Of a DNA stretch of 64,000 nucleotides, positions 57,406-64,000 are shown piece by piece (within the stretch, counting starts at the first letter, position 1; the number at the start of each line of letters is the position of its first letter). The position numbers were made by a program, and so were the translations under genes. The notes under the pieces were generated by a model. It made no database searches. It had not been told where the DNA came from and worked only from the letters and a program-made list of their open reading frames with translations. The stretch spans positions 1 through 64,000 of the forward strand of contig QCPT01000001.1 in the NCBI GenBank assembly GCA_003212415.1, given 5' to 3'. Source of the stretch: Pelagibacteraceae bacterium AG-439-F23 (GTDB lineage: Bacteria; Pseudomonadota; Alphaproteobacteria; Pelagibacterales; Pelagibacteraceae).

Positions 57406-58576
57406 ATTTTTTTACATCTTTAATAAAATCGTTAAATAAATAATGACTATCTTGTGGTCCAGGATTTGATTCAGGATGATATTGTACTGAGAACACTGGT
57501 TTATTCTTTAATTTAATTCCTTCAATGCAGTTATCAAAAAGTGATTTATGAGTTATCAGGATATTTTTTTTTAAACTTTCTTTAATAATTTCAAAACCAT
57601 GATTTTGACTTGTTATTTCAACTTTTTTATTAATTAAATTTTTTACCGGGTGATTGGCACCTCTATGCCCAAGCTTCATTTTTTTTGTTTTTGCATTTAA
57701 AGCTAAAGCAAGAATTTGATGACCTAAACAAATTCCAAAAACAGGTAAATTAGAACTAATTAATTTTTGAACAATTGGAATTGCATAAGTTCCTGTTGCT
57801 GCTGGATCACCAGGTCCATTTGATAAAAAAATCCCATTTGGTTTTAATTTTAATATTTCTTCCGCAGTTTTTTTGCATGAAACTACTTTTACTTCACAAT
57901 TATAATTTGAAAAATATCTTAAAATATTTTTTTTTATTCCATAATCTATTGCTACAATTCTTATTGATTTCTTTTTATTTTTTTTAAAACCCTTGCCTTT
58001 TTCCCAGGTTTTTAATCCTTTCCAGGTATATGTTTTTTTAGTTGTTACTTCTTGCGCTAAGTCTAAACCATTTAATCCAGACCATTTAGTAGAGATATTA
58101 ATTAATTTTTTAATATTAAAATTGCCATTTTTATTGTTTGATATTGTGCCTTTTGGCGCTCCTTTGTCTCTTATAAAGTTTGTTAAACTTCTTGTATCAA
58201 GTCCAGTTATTCCAACTATTTTATTTTTTTTTAACCATTCGTCTAAATTTTTAAGAGATCTATAATTTGATGGGTTAGTTATTTCAGAATTGAAAATAAC
58301 TCCTCTGGTCCATATTTTGTCTGATTCTAAGTCTTCATTATTTGTTCCTACATTGCCAATATGTGGAAAAGTAAAATTTATTATCTGACCAGCATAAGAC
58401 GGATCAGATATAATTTCTTGGTATCCTGTTAAAGAAGTATTGAAACAAATTTCACCAGTTGCATTACCTTCGTAACCTAAGCCAATTCCTTTAAGTATTG
58501 ATTTGTTTTCAAGAACTAAAATAGCTGGAGAAAATTGAGGTTTAATTGAATTCTTTTTTTTTCGTTTTGTGGTCAA
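57383..58576 (-). CDS. carA: Carbamoyl-phosphate synthase small (glutaminase) subunit
   Basis: A 397-aa class I amidotransferase: [44 protein letters not shown], catalytic Cys in [16 protein letters not shown] and the His/Glu in [13 protein letters not shown]. No ATG is available in frame before the core domain; the codon after the upstream in-frame stop is TTG at 58576, which I take as the start. A 4-codon ORF overlaps it (see separate entry). Confidence 0.96.
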   Translation of the reverse strand: MTTKRKKKNSIKPQFSPAILVLENKSILKGIGLGYEGNATGEICFNTSLTGYQEIISDPSYAGQIINFTFPHIGNVGTNNEDLESDKIWTRGVIFNSEITNPSNYRSLKNLDEWLKKNKIVGITGLDTRSLTNFIRDKGAPKGTISNNKNGNFNIKKLINISTKWSGLNGLDLAQEVTTKKTYTWKGLKTWEKGKGFKKNKKKSIRIVAIDYGIKKNILRYFSNYNCEVKVVSCKKTAEEILKLKPNGIFLSNGPGDPAATGTYAIPIVQKLISSNLPVFGICLGHQILALALNAKTKKMKLGHRGANHPVKNLINKKVEITSQNHGFEIIKESLKKNILITHKSLFDNCIEGIKLKNKPVFSVQYHPESNPGPQDSHYLFNDFIKDVKKYAKKKRY

Positions 58577-58587
58577 TTACAACTCAT
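58573..58587 (-). promoter_or_regulatory. Four-codon upstream ORF overlapping the carA TTG start
   Basis: Minus strand ATG AGT TGT AAT TGA (M-S-C-N-stop): its TGA shares two bases with the carA TTG (TTGA). It lies over the 12-bp palindrome AACTCATGAGTT (58581-58592). It could raise or gate initiation at the weak TTG, or be coincidence. Confidence 0.3.
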
Positions 58588-58695
58588 GAGTTAAAGGTTA
58601 ATACAATAAAACCTAAATTTCCGCAACACATCTAATATAAATAAAAAAAAAATTTTTTCTTTTGAACAAAATTGTCTATACAGTAAATTAAAAAA

Positions 58696-59157
58696 ATGAG
58701 TTTAAGAGAAAAAATCGAAACTGACTATAAAAACGCATTAAAATCAAAAGATAAAAATAAAATATCAACTTATAGGTTAATATTATCAGGCATCAAAGAC
58801 CTTGATATTAACAATCGATCTGGACCCGATAAAAAAGAAACAGATGAAAACGATATTAAAAAATTGCTTAAAAAGATGATTAAACAAAGATCCGAATCGA
58901 TTGATGTTTATAAAAAAAGCAATCGAAATGATTTATTAGAAATAGAACGGGGCGAGGTTAATGTTCTTTCAGAATATCTTCCCAAGCAACTTGGAGAAGA
59001 AGAAACAAGAAAACTTTGCTCAGAAATAATTGAGAGAACAGGAGCTTCATCAATTAAAGATATGGGAAAGGTTATGGGAGAATTAAAAAAAAATCATTCT
59101 GATGACATAGACTTTTCAAAAGCAGGCTCAATTTTAAAGGAAATATTAAATAAGTAA
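58696..59157 (+). CDS. GatB/YqeY domain protein
   Basis: A 153-aa helical protein: SLREKIETDYKNALKSKDKNKISTYRLILSGIKD, LLKKMIKQRSESIDVYKKSNR, EISEYLPKQL-type block (LSEYLPKQLGEEETRKL) and MGKVMGELKKN. YqeY resembles the GatB tRNA-binding tail and very often precedes dnaG. Precise role unknown. Coupled to dnaG by a one-base overlap. The 119-nt gap to carA contains A/T tracts and no other recognisable feature. Confidence 0.92.
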   Translation: MSLREKIETDYKNALKSKDKNKISTYRLILSGIKDLDINNRSGPDKKETDENDIKKLLKKMIKQRSESIDVYKKSNRNDLLEIERGEVNVLSEYLPKQLGEEETRKLCSEIIERTGASSIKDMGKVMGELKKNHSDDIDFSKAGSILKEILNK

Positions 59158-60932
59158 TGAAATACCCAAAAGAGTATTTGGATGAAATTAAGACAAGGTT
59201 AAAAGTATCAACTGTTGTTTCAAAAACTGTAAGTTTAAAAAAAAGAGGTAAAGAATTTGTAGGACTTTCTCCTTTTAAAAACGAAAAAACTCCATCTTTT
59301 ACTGTTAATGATGAAAAAGAATTTTATCATTGTTTTAGCACCGCAGAACATGGAAATATTTTTGACTTTTTAATGAAAACACAAAATTTAAAATTTGGTG
59401 AAGCAGTTAAAGCTTTAGCTAATTTAGCTGGAATGAGGCCTTATACTTTTTCAAAACAAGATGAAGAAAGAGAAAAAAATTGGACAGAATATAAATCTAT
59501 TTATTCAAAATATGTTGAAAAGTATCATAGCGAGTTATTTAAAAACCCACTCGCAGAACCTGCCAAAAAATATCTTAAACAAAGAAATCTAACAAGTATA
59601 GAAGTTAAAAAATTTAAAATTGGATTTGTAGGCAATGAGACAACTTTTTATGATGAATTAATAAAAGAATTTAACGAGAAAAAATTGACAGATAGTGGCT
59701 TATTTTATTTTGATGAAAGAAATAAAAAATATGTTGAAAGATTTAGAAATAGAATAATTTTTCCAATAAATAATATTTCAGGAAATCCAATAGGTATTGG
59801 TGGTAGGATTTTAGAAGAAAATAATAAGTTGGCAAAATATATAAATTCACCAGAAACAGAATTTTTTAAAAAAGGTTCAAATCTTTTTAATTTAGACAAT
59901 GCAAGAAAATTATCTAATAAAGTTGAGGATATATATTTAGTAGAAGGTTATATGGATGTAATTGGTTTAAATAAAAATGGCATTGAAAATGCAGTTGCAA
60001 ATCTAGGAACATCATTAACTAATCGGCAAATTTTAATATTGAATCAATTTTTTGAAAATATAATTATTTGTTTTGATGGAGATGAAAGTGGTTATAAAGC
60101 AGCCTTAAGAGCGGCAGAAAATTCAATTATAGAATTAAAGCCGGAGAAAAAAATATCTTTTTTATTTTTGCCTGATAAGCATGATCCAGATAGTTTTGCA
60201 AATAAGCATGGTAAGGAATATTTTATGGAATTTTCAAAGAATAATTCTATTTCAATACATAAATTTATTTTTGAACATTATTCAAAAAAATTAGATGATA
60301 GCCCTTCTTCAAGAGCAGTATTTGAAAAGAAATTAAGGTTAATCTCAACTACAATTAAAGATGAGTATATTAAAAAATATGTTCTAGAGTTTTTTCTAGA
60401 TAAAATTTCAGAATTAACTCCAAATATTAACAGAAAAAATAAAAGTTTTATTACAAAACAAACAAAATCTTTAAAGAAAACTCAAAATTATTACAATGAA
60501 ACCAAATCTTTAAAACCAATAGAAATTAAAGAATTTTCATTATTATATATAATATTAAAAAAACCAGATCTTCTAAGAGAAAATTATTATCTTATTGAAG
60601 ATGTAAAATTATTTACTAATGAAAATAGAATAATTTTTGAACAAATTTTAAAGGAAACTAATAATTTAGAAAAAACTGATTTTGAAAATATAAATATTGA
60701 TCAAAATTTGATTGATAGAATTTTAAAATATGCATCAATAAAACATATTTTAGAAAAAAATTATAATGATGATGATAAAATCCTGGAAATATTAAATGAA
60801 GTTTTGAGAGACATAAAGAATTATGAGCTTGAATTTAGGATTGCTGAATTAGAATCAAAATTTTCTAAAGATTTGAGCGAAGCAACTTTTAATGAACTAA
60901 AAGAGCTAAAAAAACAGCAAAAAATCAATTAA
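59157..60932 (+). CDS. dnaG: DNA primase with degenerate zinc-binding domain
   Basis: A 591-aa primase. The catalytic core is normal: INNISGNPIGIGGRIL, the TOPRIM motifs IYLVEGYMDVIGLNK and IICFDGDESGYKAALRA with HDPDSFANKHG. The N-terminal zinc domain keeps its fold residues (SPFKNEKTPSFTVNDEKEFYHCFSTAEHG) but the four ligands expected at C-H-C-C are Ser38, Lys41, Cys59 and Thr62, so only one remains. C-terminal helicase-binding region is present but divergent. Part of yqeY-dnaG-rpoD. Confidence 0.95.
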   Translation: MKYPKEYLDEIKTRLKVSTVVSKTVSLKKRGKEFVGLSPFKNEKTPSFTVNDEKEFYHCFSTAEHGNIFDFLMKTQNLKFGEAVKALANLAGMRPYTFSKQDEEREKNWTEYKSIYSKYVEKYHSELFKNPLAEPAKKYLKQRNLTSIEVKKFKIGFVGNETTFYDELIKEFNEKKLTDSGLFYFDERNKKYVERFRNRIIFPINNISGNPIGIGGRILEENNKLAKYINSPETEFFKKGSNLFNLDNARKLSNKVEDIYLVEGYMDVIGLNKNGIENAVANLGTSLTNRQILILNQFFENIIICFDGDESGYKAALRAAENSIIELKPEKKISFLFLPDKHDPDSFANKHGKEYFMEFSKNNSISIHKFIFEHYSKKLDDSPSSRAVFEKKLRLISTTIKDEYIKKYVLEFFLDKISELTPNINRKNKSFITKQTKSLKKTQNYYNETKSLKPIEIKEFSLLYIILKKPDLLRENYYLIEDVKLFTNENRIIFEQILKETNNLEKTDFENINIDQNLIDRILKYASIKHILEKNYNDDDKILEILNEVLRDIKNYELEFRIAELESKFSKDLSEATFNELKELKKQQKIN

Positions 60933-60964
60933 AAATTAAAAAAATCACATAGATTTTTTTAAAA

Positions 60965-62833
60965 TTGGCATTATATACATCTTCCGAACTTTTTATTGTG
61001 GAAAGAATAATTACAAAATCATTTGCTAGGTTGATGGGTCGTGGTATCCATAGAGGTTTTATAACATATGAAGAATTAAGTAAATCATTAGGAAAAAGAA
61101 ATTTATCAAACGAGAACTTGGAGCAAGCATTCATCCATATTCTTGAAGAAAAAATAGTTTTAGTTGAAAAAAAATCAGACTTTAAAGTTTTAAGAAAAAA
61201 AGACAATTCATCAAAAGAAGAAGGCAAATCTATCGAGAAAAGCGACGATCCTATTAGAATGTATCTAAGAGAGATGGGAGGTGTGGAGTTACTTTCAAGA
61301 GAAGGCGAGATTGCAATTGCGAAAAGAATTGAAGCTGGAAAAGACGTTATGCTTAATGCTTTATCACAAAGTCCAATTACAGCACAACAATTTTTTGAAT
61401 GGAACGAACAGCTTCAAAAAGATGAAATTCTAGTTAGAGAAATTATAGATATTGACACTAATTACATGGAAGATGAAGAAACTGGACAAAGCGCAAAACA
61501 AAAAAAAACAGATACTAATAACGAAGATGGCAAACAAGAAAATATGGCAACAAATGATGATGATGAATTTAACCCAACTCTTGCAGCAATGGAAAGTGAA
61601 ATAAAACCGAAAGTATTAGAGACTGTAAACACTTTAACAAAAGAATATAGCAAGCTTACAAAATATCAAAAAGACAAATTAGAATGTATTTTAAAATCAA
61701 TAACATTTTCTTCATCTAAAGAAAAAAACTATAAAAAAATTGTTGACAATATTTTGGAAAATATAAAATCACTTCAACTATCACCTCCAGTTTTAGAACT
61801 TCTTGTCCAAAAGCATTATATAGAAAATAAAAAAATTATTTCTTTAGAAGGAAATCTTTTAAGGCTTGCTATAAATGAAAAAATTCCAAGAGATGAATTT
61901 ATAAAATTTTATGTTGGAAACGAAATAAATCCAAACTTAAAAAGTTTTCTAGATACCAATATTTCCTGGAAGAAATTTTTTCAAAAACATAAAGAGGAGT
62001 TTAAAAATATAAGAGAAAGATTAATTGAGATAAGTAAAAAATTAGGTATTTCCGTAACAGAATATAAAAAATTAGTTAGTAGAATTCAAAAAGGAGAGAA
62101 AGAATCTAGAATTGCAAAAAAAGAAATGGTTGAAGCTAATCTTAGACTAGTCATATCAATTGCTAAAAAATATACAAATAGAGGATTGCAGTTTTTGGAT
62201 TTAATTCAAGAAGGAAACATTGGTCTAATGAAAGCGGTCGATAAATTTGAATATAGAAGAGGATATAAATTTTCAACTTATGCAACATGGTGGATAAGAC
62301 AAGCAATAACAAGATCAATTGCAGACCAAGCTAGAACTATTAGGATTCCTGTACATATGATTGAAACAATTAATAAGATTGTAAGAACACAAAGATTGAT
62401 ACTAAGTGAGTTTGGTAGAGAGGCAACCCCAGAAGAACTAGCTAAAAAATTAAGAATGCCTCTCGAGAAAGTGAGAAAAGTTTTAAAAATTTCTAAAGAA
62501 CCCGTTTCCCTGGAAAAACCAGTAGGAGATGAAGAGGATAGTAGTTTGGGAGATTTTATAGAAGATACAAAAGCACTAGCCCCTTTAGAACAAGCAATTA
62601 AGTCTAACTTAAGCGAAGCTACTACAAAAATTTTATCAACTTTAACACCAAGAGAGGAAAGAGTTTTAAGAATGAGATTTGGCGTAGGAATGAATACCGA
62701 TCATACACTCGAAGAAGTTGGGCTTCAATTTTCTGTAACAAGAGAAAGAATTAGACAAATAGAAGCTAAGGCACTAAGAAAATTAAAACATCCTAGCAGA
62801 TCAAAACAATTAAAGAGTTTCTTGGAGAACTAA
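60965..62833 (+). CDS. rpoD: RNA polymerase primary sigma factor (sigma70)
   Basis: A 622-aa sigma factor. Region 1.1-like start ([21 protein letters not shown]), region 1.2 ([22 protein letters not shown]), an acidic insert ([19 protein letters not shown]), region 2 ([40 protein letters not shown]), region 3, and region 4.2 helix-turn-helix ([19 protein letters not shown]). The start is uncertain: no ATG lies in frame; TTG 60965 or GTG 60995-type codon further in are candidates. A tRNA-Val follows 2 nt after the stop. Confidence 0.96.
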   Translation: MALYTSSELFIVERIITKSFARLMGRGIHRGFITYEELSKSLGKRNLSNENLEQAFIHILEEKIVLVEKKSDFKVLRKKDNSSKEEGKSIEKSDDPIRMYLREMGGVELLSREGEIAIAKRIEAGKDVMLNALSQSPITAQQFFEWNEQLQKDEILVREIIDIDTNYMEDEETGQSAKQKKTDTNNEDGKQENMATNDDDEFNPTLAAMESEIKPKVLETVNTLTKEYSKLTKYQKDKLECILKSITFSSSKEKNYKKIVDNILENIKSLQLSPPVLELLVQKHYIENKKIISLEGNLLRLAINEKIPRDEFIKFYVGNEINPNLKSFLDTNISWKKFFQKHKEEFKNIRERLIEISKKLGISVTEYKKLVSRIQKGEKESRIAKKEMVEANLRLVISIAKKYTNRGLQFLDLIQEGNIGLMKAVDKFEYRRGYKFSTYATWWIRQAITRSIADQARTIRIPVHMIETINKIVRTQRLILSEFGREATPEELAKKLRMPLEKVRKVLKISKEPVSLEKPVGDEEDSSLGDFIEDTKALAPLEQAIKSNLSEATTKILSTLTPREERVLRMRFGVGMNTDHTLEEVGLQFSVTRERIRQIEAKALRKLKHPSRSKQLKSFLEN

Positions 62834-62835
62834 TA

Positions 62836-62910
62836 GGGCCGTTAGCTCAATAGTAGAGTACTGCATTGACATTGCAGGGGTAGTTGGAGCGTAACCAACA
62901 CGGCCCACCA
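62836..62910 (+). tRNA. tRNA-Val (anticodon GAC) with non-canonical elbow loops
   Basis: Acceptor GGGCCGT pairs perfectly with ACGGCCC; D-stem GCTC/GAGT; anticodon stem CTGCA/TGCAG with loop TTGACAT (GAC); variable GGGTA; T-stem GTTGG/CCAAC perfect; discriminator A and encoded CCA. The D-loop is AATAGTA (A18-G19 instead of GG) and the T-loop is AGCGTAA instead of the usual TTCRANN. G19 and C56 remain, while T54/A58 becomes A54/T58. Intact stems argue for a working gene rather than a pseudogene. 2 nt after rpoD. Confidence 0.85.
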
Positions 62911-62972
62911 TTATTTAATTATCTTCAATTGATAACTTAAAGAAAATGATATATTTAAATTTCTAATATGTA

Positions 62973-63049
62973 GGGCCTGTAGCTCAGTTGGTTAGAGCAG
63001 TACACTCATAATGTATTGGTCCCAGGTTCGAGTCCTGGCGGGCCCACCA
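62973..63049 (+). tRNA. tRNA with CAT anticodon, likely Ile2 (lysidine) or elongator Met
   Basis: Acceptor GGGCCTG pairs with CGGGCCC (one T-G pair); D-loop with GG; anticodon stem GTACA/TGTAT and loop CTCATAA; T-loop TTCGAGT; CCA encoded. G1-C72 excludes initiator tRNA. C4-G69 and C5-G68 match the acceptor features that TilS uses in E. coli to choose tRNA-Ile2, so Ile(CAT) is favoured, but elongator Met cannot be excluded from sequence alone. Confidence 0.9.
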
Positions 63050-63141
63050 TTTAATTCTTAAATATTGCTAATTTTTATAATAACTTTCTTTTAGTTTTGA
63101 AAATTTATTGAAAAAAATCAATTAATAATTGATAATTAATC

Positions 63142-63597
63142 ATGAAGTTTAAATTAGTAGTAAAACCTAAAGTTGCCTATTTAATCTCTATAGTTGTTGC
63201 CTTAATAATTTTACTTTTCTTTTCTTATAAAGCTGTAATTGCATACTTGATTCATAGAGAGCTTTATGGTGGAGGATTAGATACCTTGGTTTTATTGAGG
63301 GCTTCTATAGCAGGGATAATGTTTTTATTAATACTATTGTTTATTCAATTTATGAAAATAAATGATTTAAAAAGTCAAAGAACTATACTCAGAGGAATAT
63401 TTATTGGATGGACTAGTGTATTTATTGTTCTGATAGTAATAAAAATAAGTTCGATTTATTTTGTAGTTTTAACTGGAGCCTCATCATTTTTAGTTCTTGT
63501 AACATTATTTAGTCTTATCGATCAGATAAAAGAGGAAAAAAATACCCTTACAGATAAAGAGATATATTTATTACAGAAACTAGCAAAAAAAAAATAA
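63142..63597 (+). CDS. Unrecognised four-helix membrane protein
   Basis: A 151-aa ORF with four hydrophobic segments (about 12-34, 50-68, 83-103, 106-124) and a charged cytoplasmic-type tail (DQIKEEKNTLTDKEIYLLQKLAKKK). No motif I can place. Upstream 92 nt are almost pure A/T with short inverted repeats (ATTGAAAAAAATCAAT), probably its promoter region. It converges with the MlaC gene. Codon use resembles its neighbours, so it is likely a real native gene. Confidence 0.7.
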   Translation: MKFKLVVKPKVAYLISIVVALIILLFFSYKAVIAYLIHRELYGGGLDTLVLLRASIAGIMFLLILLFIQFMKINDLKSQRTILRGIFIGWTSVFIVLIVIKISSIYFVVLTGASSFLVLVTLFSLIDQIKEEKNTLTDKEIYLLQKLAKKK

Positions 63598-63622
63598 AAT
63601 CAAAATTCTGTGTTTCTGATAA

Positions 63623-64000
63623 TTATTTTATTAAAAATTCTTCTAGAACTTTAAACAATGCATTTAAATCCCCGTCATTATTTTGAATAACTGAATTAAA
63701 CTCTTCTTTCTGAGTTCTTGCCAAACTTAAACCTTCAACAATCAAATCTCTAATTAAAGGTTTTTCGGGATTTTTGGTATAAATTCTCCAATCAATTTTT
63801 ACTTTTGGTCTTTTTGAAGTTGCTTCTAAAATGCTATTAACAATAGTGTATTTTTCATTAATTTTTTTTTGAGAAATTACATTAATTTTTGGATCTGTAT
63901 AATCCACCAGTCTACTAGAAAAGCTTTTTAAAAAATAACTTCTGAAAAGTTTTTTATACTTTGTTTTCTCATCTTCTGACATAGTTTTTTTGTGTTTTCC
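63623..64000 (-). CDS. mlaC: MlaC/Ttg2D-type phospholipid-binding protein, 5' part cut by window edge
   Basis: The ORF track begins at Met 63982, but the frame stays open to the window end (GKHKKT precedes it), so the real start lies outside. Visible part: MSEDEKTKYKKLFRSYFLKS, NSILEATSKRPKVKIDWRIY and LIRDLIVEGLSLARTQKEEF, the MlaC pattern of a V.D..VEG.S...-type C-terminal half. MlaC shuttles phospholipids between outer and inner membranes. Partners MlaA/D/E/F are not in view. Confidence 0.82.
   Translation of the reverse strand, partial: GKHKKTMSEDEKTKYKKLFRSYFLKSFSSRLVDYTDPKINVISQKKINEKYTIVNSILEATSKRPKVKIDWRIYTKNPEKPLIRDLIVEGLSLARTQKEEFNSVIQNNDGDLNALFKVLEEFLIK

Noticed and set aside
60925-61227. 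100-aa minus-strand ORF over the rpoD start
   Set aside because: Antisense to sigma factor region 1.1; no motif and no ribosome site.
62836-62910. tRNA-Val as a pseudogene
   Set aside because: All four stems, the anticodon loop, discriminator and CCA are intact; loop changes occur on both interacting partners.
62973-63049. Initiator tRNA-fMet reading of the CAT tRNA
   Set aside because: Position 1-72 is a G-C pair; initiator tRNAs have a mismatch there.

Overview
This window looks like a piece of a streamlined, very AT-rich marine alphaproteobacterial chromosome, most likely SAR11/Pelagibacterales. The reasons are the roughly 30% GC composition, intergenic gaps of only a few bases, many 1-4 nt stop/start overlaps, a CcrM-type GANTC methylase, alphaproteobacterial gene orders (mutY-dciA-dsbA-smc; lgt-midA-pgeF; yqeY-dnaG-rpoD), a split b/b' ATP synthase stator and a retinal pathway (crtIBY-blh). 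The assignment is inference from gene content. I see no transposase, integrase, prophage, CRISPR array or rRNA; nearly everything is core housekeeping.

Layout. 1-6.9 kb: partial SCO copper chaperone, a lone subunit III-like protein, then a cytochrome c oxidase operon (coxB, coxA, coxC, subunit IV, small membrane protein, ctaB, ctaG). 6.9-8.3 kb: thrC. 8.3-15.4 kb (minus): bcp, rnhA, thrB, ispH and the retinal cluster blh-crtY-crtB-crtI, mostly overlapping. 15.4-21.4 kb (minus): the F0 genes of ATP synthase directly behind smc, dsbA-like and dciA. 21.4-26.1 kb: mutY, an FAD monooxygenase, ccrM, rnhB, a 44-aa membrane ORF missing from the ORF track, and a uracil-DNA glycosylase. 26.1-30 kb: TPR protein, ispE, tRNA-Gln, CCA-adding enzyme. 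30-34.5 kb: greA, hemF, trmL and the bc1 operon petABC. 34.4-40.4 kb (minus): lgt-midA-pgeF-prs-rplY-pth-ychF. 40.4-44 kb: ubiK, a MarR/OmpR/EnvZ trio (PetP/PetR-like) and ilvE. 44-49.7 kb (minus): uvrB, SDR, folB, uvrC, pgsA. 49.8-58.6 kb: aspartate aminotransferase, TIP30-like, trxB, ELM1-like, a 2OG-oxygenase-like protein and carAB. 58.7-63 kb: yqeY-dnaG-rpoD and two tRNAs. The window ends with an unrecognised membrane protein and a partial MlaC.

Functionally, the window holds much of the aerobic energy chain (bc1, cytochrome c oxidase, F0 sector), an isoprenoid-to-retinal route (IspE, IspH, CrtB/I/Y, Blh; no opsin or CrtE here), DNA replication/repair (primase, SMC, DciA, UvrB/C, MutY, UDG, RNases H) and threonine, branched-chain, carbamoyl phosphate and folate synthesis.

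The observations most worth a second look are reductions or rewirings of normally invariant parts: a tRNA-Val whose D-loop/T-loop elbow bases are changed while every stem is intact; an SMC with no recognisable hinge; a primase missing three of four zinc ligands; a family-4-like UDG with too few cysteines for its usual cluster; and a ccrM promoter whose core elements are overlapped by CcrM target sites.
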